Shown piece after piece: positions 1 through 5,825 of a stretch of 9,372 nucleotides of DNA. The notes under the pieces were generated by a model, which ran no database searches, was not told where the DNA came from, and saw nothing but the letters and a program-made list of their open reading frames with translations. The stretch is taken from NCBI GenBank assembly GCA_964353455.1, contig CAYGWP010000062.1:1-9372 (forward strand). Direction: 5' to 3'. Position numbers and translations under genes: made by a program. The DNA comes from CAYGWP01 sp964353455 (lineage in GTDB: Bacteria; Planctomycetota; Phycisphaerae; FEN-1346). The stretch's first letter is position 1. Each line of letters begins with the position of its first letter.

Positions 1-1
1 G

Positions 2-226
2 ACCTATGAGGGCATCACCGGGCCGGGCCAGCGGATCTTCTTCGTGACGATCCAGGGCAAGCCCGCGCTGCCGAACTTCGATGTCTTCAAGGCCGCAGGG
101 GGGTTCGCCAAGCCTATTGTCAAGGAGTTCAAGGGCGTGGCCGTGACCGACGGCAAACTGCTTATCGAGTTCACGCAGGAGCCGGAGCGCCCGGAGATCA
201 ACGGCATTGAGGTCATCGCCGGATAA
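2..226 (+). CDS. Malectin-domain protein, C-terminal fragment (5' end outside window)
   Basis: The frame is open from the left edge and ends at TAA 224-226, giving about 74 residues. The visible segment runs from TYEGITGPGQRIFFVTIQG through a region with FDVFKAAGG and ends in INGIEVIAG. This pattern (an 'r.F.v.i.g' strand, 'fDi...aGg', then a final strand of the type 'ing.ieV') matches the C-terminal half of malectin or malectin-like carbohydrate-binding domains. In PVC bacteria these are usually appended to large exported proteins such as glycoside hydrolases, membrane-bound dehydrogenase-like proteins or PQQ-repeat proteins. The rest of the protein lies to the left, so its overall role cannot be told. 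The domain ends the protein. The next gene starts 17 bp downstream on the same strand, so the two could be co-transcribed. Domain assignment is by pattern recognition and is fairly secure; the protein's function is not. Confidence 0.8.
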   Translation, partial: TYEGITGPGQRIFFVTIQGKPALPNFDVFKAAGGFAKPIVKEFKGVAVTDGKLLIEFTQEPERPEINGIEVIAG

Positions 227-243
227 GGCGCGGGCAGGACAGG

Positions 244-1419
244 ATGGCGCGTTTCGATTTCGCCGTGATCGGCGGCGGGCCGGCAGGGGCATCGGCCGCC
301 AGACGCCTCGCCCAGAGCGGGGCCTCGGTCGCTTTGTTTGAACGCCAGCGGATGCCGCGCCCCAAGCCCTGCGGCGGCGCACTTTCGGTCAGGGCGATGG
401 CGTACCTGGATTTCGCCGTCCCGCCGGCGGTCGTTGACGCCGAGGTCTGGGGCGCGCGCCTCCACTTCGGCGGCGCATCAGACGAGGCCCGCCTCGACCG
501 CCGCATCGGATACCTCGTGACCCGCTCGAAGTTCGACCACTTCCTTTTCTCGAAGGCCGAGGAGGCGGGCGCGCTGGTCCACTGGCAGGACGTGAAGGCG
601 GTCGAGGTCCGCCCGTCAGACGTGGCGATCTCGACCCCGGCCGGAGACCACACGGCCGCGTGCGCCGTCATCTGCGAGGGGGCCGGCGGCAGGCTCAGCC
701 GCCTCGTTCGCCCGCGCGACCCCCCCGGCCTCATGGGCTTCTGCCTCGTGGCAGAAGTCCCGACGCCGGACCCGGACACGCACTCCGACCTGAATGGAAT
801 TATCGACATCCATTTCGGCTTACCCGGGCGCGGGTACGGCTGGCTGTTCCACCACGGGACGTACTACTCGGTCGGCATCGGCGGCCTTCTGGACGGCTTC
901 GGCCGCCCGAAGGAGACGTTCCGGAAGTTCGCGGCCGACTTGGGCCTGGGCTTGGGCGGCATCCGCATCCGGGGCCACTTCATACCGAGCGGCGGCGTGC
1001 GGCGGAAGACCTGCGCCGACCGGCTCATTCTCGCCGGCGATGCGGCAGGCTGGGTTGACCCCTTCCTGGGCGAGGGGCTGCCGTATGCCATCCGCTCGGG
1101 GCAATTTGCGGCCCAGGCGGCGCTCGTGGCGGCGTCGCGCGGCGATTTCTCCAGGCGCACTCTCGCGCACTACGATGACCTGTGCCGGCAGGGGTTCGGG
1201 GGCGACCTGCGCGCGGCACGGCGCCTCTGGCACGTGATGAACTTCTGGCCGTCGCTCTTCATCCGGGCGCTGGCCTCGGAGGAGGAGATCCTCCGCAGGT
1301 ACCTCCTGGTGGCATCGACGGAACTCTCGTACAAGTATTTCTTCCGGAAGATGCTTACGCGAGGGCCGGCGTTCTGGCTGCGGTCGCGCCTGCGGAAACA
1401 GTCGAAGCGCGGCGGCTGA
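244..1419 (+). CDS. Geranylgeranyl reductase family FAD-dependent oxidoreductase
   Basis: The protein has 391 residues, a normal length for the family. The N-terminal Rossmann FAD motif is GGGPAG at residues 10-15, with the strand-ending acid in LFERQ near 33. PKPCGGA at 40-46 is the family's conserved Cys-Gly-Gly motif. GYGWLFHHGTYYSVGIGG (198-214) is the mid-protein substrate-domain motif, and the second FAD motif is LILAGDAAGWVDPFLGEG (261-278). Known members saturate isoprenoid chains (geranylgeranyl-PP, chlorophyll phytol tail, archaeal lipids, menaquinone side chains) or halogenate/hydroxylate other substrates, so the substrate is undetermined. No signal peptide is seen, so it is probably cytoplasmic or membrane-associated. 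The start is supported by a modest AGGACAGG at 236-243 and by the FAD motif starting at residue 10. Its terminator may be the hairpin pair at 1499-1596. Confidence 0.88.
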   Translation: MARFDFAVIGGGPAGASAARRLAQSGASVALFERQRMPRPKPCGGALSVRAMAYLDFAVPPAVVDAEVWGARLHFGGASDEARLDRRIGYLVTRSKFDHFLFSKAEEAGALVHWQDVKAVEVRPSDVAISTPAGDHTAACAVICEGAGGRLSRLVRPRDPPGLMGFCLVAEVPTPDPDTHSDLNGIIDIHFGLPGRGYGWLFHHGTYYSVGIGGLLDGFGRPKETFRKFAADLGLGLGGIRIRGHFIPSGGVRRKTCADRLILAGDAAGWVDPFLGEGLPYAIRSGQFAAQAALVAASRGDFSRRTLAHYDDLCRQGFGGDLRAARRLWHVMNFWPSLFIRALASEEEILRRYLLVASTELSYKYFFRKMLTRGPAFWLRSRLRKQSKRGG

Positions 1420-1467
1420 GAAGGTGATCCGCGCGGCGGGTCTCCGCACCCGCCGCGATCCAGGTAG

Positions 1468-1485
1468 GCCGGGGCGCGCCCCGGC
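1468..1485. repeat. 18-bp perfect GC palindrome
   Basis: GCCGGGGCGCGCCCCGGC is its own reverse complement. It lies 48 bp past the stop of the geranylgeranyl-reductase-family gene, in the convergent gap. With no loop it is more likely a repeat fragment or site than an ordinary hairpin terminator. No function can be assigned. Confidence 0.6.
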
Positions 1486-1498
1486 ACTTGCCTTTTCT

Positions 1499-1521
1499 CC
1501 CTCTCCCCTTGCGGGAGAGGG
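1499..1521 (+). repeat. Palindromic hairpin repeat, copy 1
   Basis: CCCTCTCCC (1499-1507) and GGGAGAGGG (1513-1521) form a perfect 9-bp stem with a 5-nt loop. The following TGGCCGAAGGCCGGGTGAG resembles a hairpin-plus-tail intergenic repeat that I recall from many GC-rich bacterial genomes. That recollection is unchecked. No run of T follows, so a classic intrinsic terminator is not shown, although the stem lies correctly placed after the upstream gene. Confidence 0.65.
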
Positions 1522-1571
1522 TGGCCGAAGGCCGGGTGAGCGGTTGCCGTGGCTGGCCCCCTCACCCCCAA

Positions 1572-1596
1572 CCCCTCTCCCGCGAGGGGAGAGGGG
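1572..1596 (-). repeat. Palindromic hairpin repeat, copy 2 (inverted)
   Basis: CCCCTCTCCC (1572-1581) pairs with GGGAGAGGGG (1587-1596), a perfect 10-bp stem with a 5-nt loop. Read on the minus strand it gives the same stem followed by a GGGGTGAGGGG-like tail, as in copy 1 (GGGTGAGCGG). The two copies therefore face each other. The stem ends 18 bp from the stop of the minus-strand oxidoreductase, so the pair could serve as a two-way transcription end. That role is inferred from position only. Confidence 0.65.
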
Positions 1597-1614
1597 GGAA
1601 GGGCGTGCCTGGCA

Positions 1615-2958
1615 TCACCCCTTGAAGTTCGGCAGGAGCCCGCCCATCTTCTTCAGGCGCGCCTGGAGTTCCGGCACCGGCACGTCGCGGACATCGGCCT
1701 TCCTCTCGACGGTCATCGCCGCCGCCATCCCGGCCGCCTGCCCGGTGATGAAACACCCCGGCATGACGCGCACGGACCCCTGGATGTACCGGTCGGAACT
1801 CAGGCATCGCCCGGCCACGAGGACGTTGTGCAGGTTCTTCGGCACGAGCGTCCGGAAGGGGATGCCGTAGTTCTCGCCCTTGGCGTAGCGCAGGTTCTTG
1901 AATGCCTGTGCGTACTCGGCGTAGCCCTTGTTGTCGGGGGTTGAGGAGTGGATATCGACGGGGTAGGAGAACCGGCCGATCTCATCGTCAAAGACGGCGC
2001 GGTTCTTAAAGTCATCGAGGTTCAACACATAGTCGCCCATGATGCGGCGGCTCTCGCGGACCCCCAGGAGCGACCCTGTCGCCACGAGCATCATCTTCTC
2101 GAAGCCCTTCATATAGGTCTTGTAGAACTTTTCATATTCCGGCAGGCTCTTGCGTCCCCAGAGAAAGCCCTTCGTGAGCGACCGCTCGTCGGTGGAATCG
2201 ACGCCGAAGGTGTGGCCGACGTTCCCGCCGGCTACGCGTGTTCCCACGCGGAACATGCCCGGCAGGTGGCGGTCCTCGATTGTAAACACCTTGTCATTGA
2301 ACGCCTTCGGGAGTTCGGCCTCGGCATTGAGGCCCGCCTTGCGGACCGTGTCCCAGTCCACGTCGGCCCAGAGGCTGCACAGCGTGCCGGCCATCATGCC
2401 GCCCTGCTCATCGCCTTTCTCGAAGGGCGCCCCGGCCCATGCGGCCACGTCGCCGTCGCCCGTGCAATCGACGAACGTGTGGGCTCTTATCGCGAAGAGG
2501 CCGCTCTTGGCGGCGCATATAGCGTGGTCGATGTGCTGGTTGTGCGTCTCGACGCCGATCACCTGCGTCTGGAACGAGAAGCCCATCCCCGTGCCCACCA
2601 CCATCTCGTCATAGACCCGCTTCAGGACCTCGGCCTGGATGTGGACGTGGCCGAGCGTGCCCGGGCGGTCGTCCGGCCCCGTCCCGGTGGCGTCAAAGAG
2701 GCGATCATAGACCTCCTTGCCGAATCCGCCCGACAGGAAGTTCACGCCGTCGCCGAACGGCATGAAGAGCGGGACCATGGCGGCCGTCCCCATGCCGCCG
2801 AAGCACGTGTGTCCCTCGGCCAGGAATACGCTCCGCCCCTGTCGCGCCGCGGTGACGGCCGCCGCAAGCCCCGCCGGCCCGCCTCCCGCCACCATGACGT
2901 CCACCGTGTGCCGGACGGGGATGCTCCGCTGGAACGTGACCATCGCCGGATTCGCCAT
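1615..2958 (-). CDS. FAD-dependent oxidoreductase (FAD_oxidored family)
   Basis: The protein has 447 residues and starts MANPAMVTFQ. The dinucleotide-binding motif VMVAGGGPAGLAAA covers residues 21-34, followed by an FFGG-like TCFGGMGTAAMVPLF (51-65). Further landmarks are FVDCTGDGDVAAWAG (162-176), SLLGVRESRRIMGDY (296-310), AGRCLSSDR (382-390), and an FAD-closing segment at 396-414 around MPGCFITGQAAGMA. These are the landmarks of the FAD_oxidored family (PF12831 type), common in planctomycete and Lentisphaerae genomes and mostly of unknown substrate. No export signal is seen. The frame is open about 80 codons further upstream, but that stretch is non-conserved in appearance. AAGGAG at 2965-2970 is spaced 6 nt from the ATG at 2956-2958, so that start was chosen. 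The gene is divergent from the glycoside hydrolase and may share a regulatory region with it. Confidence 0.87.
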   Translation of the reverse strand: MANPAMVTFQRSIPVRHTVDVMVAGGGPAGLAAAVTAARQGRSVFLAEGHTCFGGMGTAAMVPLFMPFGDGVNFLSGGFGKEVYDRLFDATGTGPDDRPGTLGHVHIQAEVLKRVYDEMVVGTGMGFSFQTQVIGVETHNQHIDHAICAAKSGLFAIRAHTFVDCTGDGDVAAWAGAPFEKGDEQGGMMAGTLCSLWADVDWDTVRKAGLNAEAELPKAFNDKVFTIEDRHLPGMFRVGTRVAGGNVGHTFGVDSTDERSLTKGFLWGRKSLPEYEKFYKTYMKGFEKMMLVATGSLLGVRESRRIMGDYVLNLDDFKNRAVFDDEIGRFSYPVDIHSSTPDNKGYAEYAQAFKNLRYAKGENYGIPFRTLVPKNLHNVLVAGRCLSSDRYIQGSVRVMPGCFITGQAAGMAAAMTVERKADVRDVPVPELQARLKKMGGLLPNFKG

Positions 2959-2964
2959 GCCAGG

Positions 2965-2970
2965 CTCCTT
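2965..2970 (-). promoter_or_regulatory. Ribosome binding site deciding the oxidoreductase start
   Basis: On the minus strand this reads AAGGAG, 6 nt before the ATG at 2958. It supports the 447-residue protein over a much longer open frame that would overlap the divergent hydrolase leader. Confidence 0.75.
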
Positions 2971-3102
2971 CAGGGGGGTGTTTACGCTTCGTAGTGGACA
3001 ATCTACCGGTTGGAGGGCATGGGAGCAAGCGTTCCCCCGACCGCTACGTGGGGCGAAATTTGTTTGCCGCGCCGCCGCGGCCGTGCGATTCTTCCGTCGC
3101 AC

Positions 3103-3110
3103 AAGGGAGG
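3103..3110 (+). promoter_or_regulatory. Ribosome binding site deciding the glycoside hydrolase start
   Basis: AAGGGAGG lies 8 nt before the ATG at 3119-3121. The codons that follow encode a signal peptide, which fixes this start. Earlier in-frame starts back to 2717 would put the signal peptide in mid-protein and overlap the oxidoreductase gene. Confidence 0.8.
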
Positions 3111-3118
3111 CACACGCC

Positions 3119-5683
3119 ATGAAATTGACCGTCGCCGCGCTGGGCCTGGGACTTCTCGCCGGGACCGCCGCCGCCCAGGAAATGGCGCCGTTCGTCATTC
3201 CGATGACGCCGAACGATTCATCGCTGATTGCGACGTCGTCGCCGCCGATACCGGTGGATGCCGAACGCCTCGTGGCCCGAGACGGGCATTTCTACGTCGG
3301 CCAGCGACGGGTCCGCATCTGGGGCGTCAACATCTGCTTCGGCGCGTGCTTCCCGACGCACGCCGACGCCGAGCGCGTGGCCGCGCGCCTCGCCGCCGCA
3401 GGCACGAACAGCGTCCGCTTCCACCACATGGACACCGACGTGTATCCGCGCGGCATCCTGGACCCGAAGGACAGGCTGAAAATCCACCCGGAGGCCCTCG
3501 AGCGGCTGGACTACTTCCTCGACCAACTTGCGCGGCGGGGCATCTACGCCAACATCAACCTCCACGTCGGCCGCGAGGCGTCCAAGGCCCTCGGCCTGCC
3601 GCAGCCGAACACCAAGTACGACAAGATCGTGGGCATCTTCGTCCGGGAACTCATCGAGGCCCAGCGCCAGTACGCCCGCGACCTGCTGACGCATGTCAAT
3701 GCGTATCGCAAGGTCCGATACGCCGACGACCCCGCCGTCGCCTTCGTCGAGATCACCAACGAGGACAGCCTCTTCATGTGGAGCGCCCGGGCGGACCTCC
3801 AGTCCCTGCCCGAGTTCTACGCCAAGATCCTCCAGGAGCAGTACGCGGCGTGGCTCAAGGGCCGCTACGGCACCACCGACGGCCTGCGTGCGGCGTGGTT
3901 GAAAGGCGCTGAGCGGCTCGGCGCCAGCATGATTGCCGACCCGAAGTTCGAGATGCCCGCGGCGCCCGAATCCAAGGCCGCACGCTGGCAACTGGAGGTG
4001 CACCAGGGCAATGCCGCCAAACTCGTCCACCCGGCCGACAACCCCGCTGCCGCGCGGCTCGAGATCGCTCAGGCCAATGAGACCAACTGGCACCTGCAAC
4101 TGAAGCAGAGTCCGCTGGCGCTCAAGGCCGGCCAGTTCTATACGCTCGCGTTCCGAGCGCGGGCCGACCAGCCGCGGTCGATCTCGTACACCGTTGGCCA
4201 GGCGCACGACCCGTGGCAGGGCCTCGGCCTGTCGGGCACCGGGAAACTTACCCCCCAGTGGAGGTTGTTCCGCGCGGGCTTTGTGGCCAGCGGCTCGGAT
4301 GCCGATGCGCGGCTGTCGTTCTCCTTCGGCGGCAGCACCATTGCGGTGGAGATCGCCGACGTGGTCCTGGCGCCCGGCGGCCGAGAGGGACTGAGGCCGG
4401 ATGAAAACATAGAGGCGGCCACGGTCGCTCTCTATGGCACCAGCGAGGTTGAGGCCCGCGCAATCGACCGCGTAAAGTTCCTCGCCGAGACCGAGAAGAA
4501 GTACTTCGACGGCATGCTCGCGTTCATCAAGAAGGACCTGGGCTCAAAGGCCCTCGTCACCGGCACGATCGTCTTCGGCCCGCTCGGCATGTACGGACAG
4601 AGCGGCATGGATTACATCGACAGCCATGCATATTGGCAGCATCCGCAGTTCCCGGGCCGGCCGTGGGACCCCGCCAACTGGACGGTCGTTCAGGAGGCGA
4701 TGACCGACCGGCCGGAGCAGGCCACGTTGCCGCGGATCGCCGCCGAGAGGATGGAAGGCCGGCCGTTCACCCTCAGCGAGTACAACCACCCCGCCCCCCT
4801 CGATTTCCAGGAGGAGTGCGTGCCGCTGGTGGCCGCCTATGCCGCGGCGCAGGACTGGGACGGCATCTGGCTCTTTGCCTACTCGCACCGCGGTGGCGAA
4901 GTGGACCGCGATGCCTTCGGGAGTTATTTCGACATCGACGCCAACCCGTCGAAGTGGGGCTTCATGCGGGCGGGCGCGGCAATCTTCCGCGACGGCGCAC
5001 TGCCGCCTTTCCGCCGCGGGCTGGGCGTCGCCATCGCCGACGAAAATGTGCTCGGCGAACTTGCCGCGGCCTACCTGAAACATGACCGCAACATGGTCGC
5101 CGTCATCAATGAGAAGATGGAGGCAGGCTGGGCGGAACTCGTCAAGTACCGCATGGAGGTCTCGCTCTCGGGCCACAGCGGCGTCGTCGATAGCGAGAGG
5201 CAGACCGAGCCGACCCTCACGTGGAAGGTTGATGACCGGAAGCGCGGCGTGTTTACCGCGTCCGGGCCGGGCGCGATCGTCTTCGTCGGTCACGCGGGCG
5301 CCGCGGAGGCCGCTGCCGCAAGCGGCGTGGAACTCGTCAAGCCAGACTTCGCCGCCGTCACGGTCACAGCGCTCGACGCCCGGCCTCTCGCCGAGTCCAA
5401 GTCCATCCTGGTCACGGCCTGCGGCAAGTGCGAGAACACGGGGATGCAGTTCACCCCCGACCGCCGGAGCGTCGGCCGCAACTGGGGCAAGGGACCGGTG
5501 TGCATCGAGCCGGTCGATGGCCGCGTCCTTCTGCCGGCGGGGGCATGGCAGTGCAAGGCCCTGAAGCCCGACGGCACGCCGGCCGCCGACGTGCCCCTGA
5601 CGAAGGACGACAAGGGCAGGCCGGTTCTCCGCCTTACACCGGCGTCGAAGACGATGTGGTACCTGCTGACGCCGCTTCGCTAG
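3119..5683 (+). CDS. Secreted clan GH-A-like glycoside hydrolase with internal carbohydrate-binding-like domain
   Basis: The protein has 854 residues. Residues 1-19 (MKLTVAALGLGLLAGTAAA) form a Sec signal peptide, with likely cleavage before QEMAPF. The N-terminal half of a TIM barrel follows: RVRIWGVNICFGACF (64-78), then GTNSVRFHHMD (95-105). AFVEITNED (208-216) carries the Asn-Glu pair typical of the clan GH-A acid/base, Glu215. Residues about 284-420 read as a beta-sandwich of CBM4/9 type (ANETNWHLQLKQ, GQFYTLAFRARAD, RLFRAGFVASGSDADARLSF). The barrel then resumes (about 445-625), with MDYIDSHAYW (497-506) and the candidate nucleophile Glu554 in FTLSEYNHP. Residues about 635-854 are probable C-terminal beta domains. 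Closest in style are GH5-like or GH42-like enzymes; the exact family and substrate cannot be told. It likely hydrolyses a beta-linked glycan outside the cytoplasm and heads the cluster with the two propeller genes. Confidence 0.82.
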   Translation: MKLTVAALGLGLLAGTAAAQEMAPFVIPMTPNDSSLIATSSPPIPVDAERLVARDGHFYVGQRRVRIWGVNICFGACFPTHADAERVAARLAAAGTNSVRFHHMDTDVYPRGILDPKDRLKIHPEALERLDYFLDQLARRGIYANINLHVGREASKALGLPQPNTKYDKIVGIFVRELIEAQRQYARDLLTHVNAYRKVRYADDPAVAFVEITNEDSLFMWSARADLQSLPEFYAKILQEQYAAWLKGRYGTTDGLRAAWLKGAERLGASMIADPKFEMPAAPESKAARWQLEVHQGNAAKLVHPADNPAAARLEIAQANETNWHLQLKQSPLALKAGQFYTLAFRARADQPRSISYTVGQAHDPWQGLGLSGTGKLTPQWRLFRAGFVASGSDADARLSFSFGGSTIAVEIADVVLAPGGREGLRPDENIEAATVALYGTSEVEARAIDRVKFLAETEKKYFDGMLAFIKKDLGSKALVTGTIVFGPLGMYGQSGMDYIDSHAYWQHPQFPGRPWDPANWTVVQEAMTDRPEQATLPRIAAERMEGRPFTLSEYNHPAPLDFQEECVPLVAAYAAAQDWDGIWLFAYSHRGGEVDRDAFGSYFDIDANPSKWGFMRAGAAIFRDGALPPFRRGLGVAIADENVLGELAAAYLKHDRNMVAVINEKMEAGWAELVKYRMEVSLSGHSGVVDSERQTEPTLTWKVDDRKRGVFTASGPGAIVFVGHAGAAEAAAASGVELVKPDFAAVTVTALDARPLAESKSILVTACGKCENTGMQFTPDRRSVGRNWGKGPVCIEPVDGRVLLPAGAWQCKALKPDGTPAADVPLTKDDKGRPVLRLTPASKTMWYLLTPLR

Positions 5684-5690
5684 CCCGGAA

Positions 5691-5763
5691 GTTTAGCCGC
5701 GACTCGAAGAGGAGCGCGTGTTCGGGCGGCCGAAACGCGCTCCTCTTCGAGTCGCGGCTAAAC
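5691..5763. repeat. Long perfect inverted repeat (29-bp stem)
   Basis: The arm at 5691-5719 (starting GTTTAGCCGCGACTCG) is exactly reverse-complementary to 5735-5763 (ending CGAGTCGCGGCTAAAC). The 15-nt centre contains a further TTCGG/CCGAA pair (5721-5725 with 5730-5734) around a 4-nt loop, leaving only G5720 bulged. The repeat begins 8 bp after the hydrolase stop. In RNA it would be a very stable hairpin between hydrolase and propeller coding regions. It lacks a T-run, so it could reduce read-through, protect the upstream mRNA, or simply be an inserted intergenic repeat. Confidence 0.9.
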
Positions 5764-5799
5764 GATCTGCGGCTAAACGATTCACGGCTAAACGTTTAC
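5755..5799 (+). repeat. 15-bp tandem repeat, three units
   Basis: CGGCTAAACG occurs at 5755, 5770 and 5785, an exact 15-bp period, followed by variable tails (ATCTG, ATTCA, TTTAC). The first unit overlaps the right arm of the 29-bp hairpin, so the tandem array looks like an outgrowth of that arm. A degenerate fourth unit may begin at 5800. It ends about 15 bp before the ribosome binding site of the next gene. Confidence 0.85.
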
Positions 5800-5814
5800 C
5801 AAACGCTGAAGAAA

Positions 5815-5820
5815 AAGGAA
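5815..5820 (+). promoter_or_regulatory. Ribosome binding site of the first propeller gene
   Basis: AAGGAA lies 5 nt before the ATG at 5826 and is followed by a signal peptide. It argues against the in-frame ATG at 5718, which lies in the hairpin and would add 36 residues encoded by repeat DNA. Confidence 0.7.
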
Positions 5821-5825
5821 GTTCG

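Larger units (their letters stand above)
2959..3118. promoter_or_regulatory. Divergent intergenic region, presumed two-way promoter region
   Basis: These 160 bp separate the start codons of the minus-strand oxidoreductase and the plus-strand glycoside hydrolase, so both promoters should lie here unless transcripts start further off. I cannot assign -35 and -10 boxes with confidence. The region holds both ribosome binding sites. It also has a small inverted repeat, GTGCGA (3083-3088) and TCGCAC (3097-3102), directly before the hydrolase ribosome binding site, which could form a short hairpin in the leader. No operator or riboswitch is recognised. Confidence 0.5.

Noticed and set aside
1948..2994. 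Long open frame on the plus strand opposite the FAD oxidoreductase
   Set aside because: It mirrors the real gene on the other strand, has no ribosome binding site, and its composition (many Ala, Arg, Val, His) is typical of antisense frames in GC-rich DNA.
2717..3118. N-terminal extension of the hydrolase frame back to 2717
   Set aside because: It would overlap the divergent oxidoreductase gene and bury a clear signal peptide; AAGGGAGG before 3119 fixes the start.
2959..3198. 80-codon N-terminal extension of the oxidoreductase
   Set aside because: The FAD motif expected near the N-terminus lies just after the ATG at 2958, which has a strong ribosome binding site; the extension overlaps the hydrolase leader and signal peptide.
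3218..4207. Minus-strand open frame of over 300 codons inside the hydrolase gene, and a similar one at 4544-5293
   Set aside because: Both are antisense shadows of a gene with a signal peptide and recognisable catalytic motifs; no domain is recognisable in their translations.
5755..5799. Possible small CRISPR array or iteron origin
   Set aside because: The units are only 15 bp, adjacent without true spacers, and there are just three; no cas or replication gene is nearby.
5718..5825. Earlier ATG at 5718 for the first propeller protein
   Set aside because: It lies in the hairpin loop region, lacks a ribosome binding site and would add a repeat-encoded AAKR-rich stretch before a good signal peptide.
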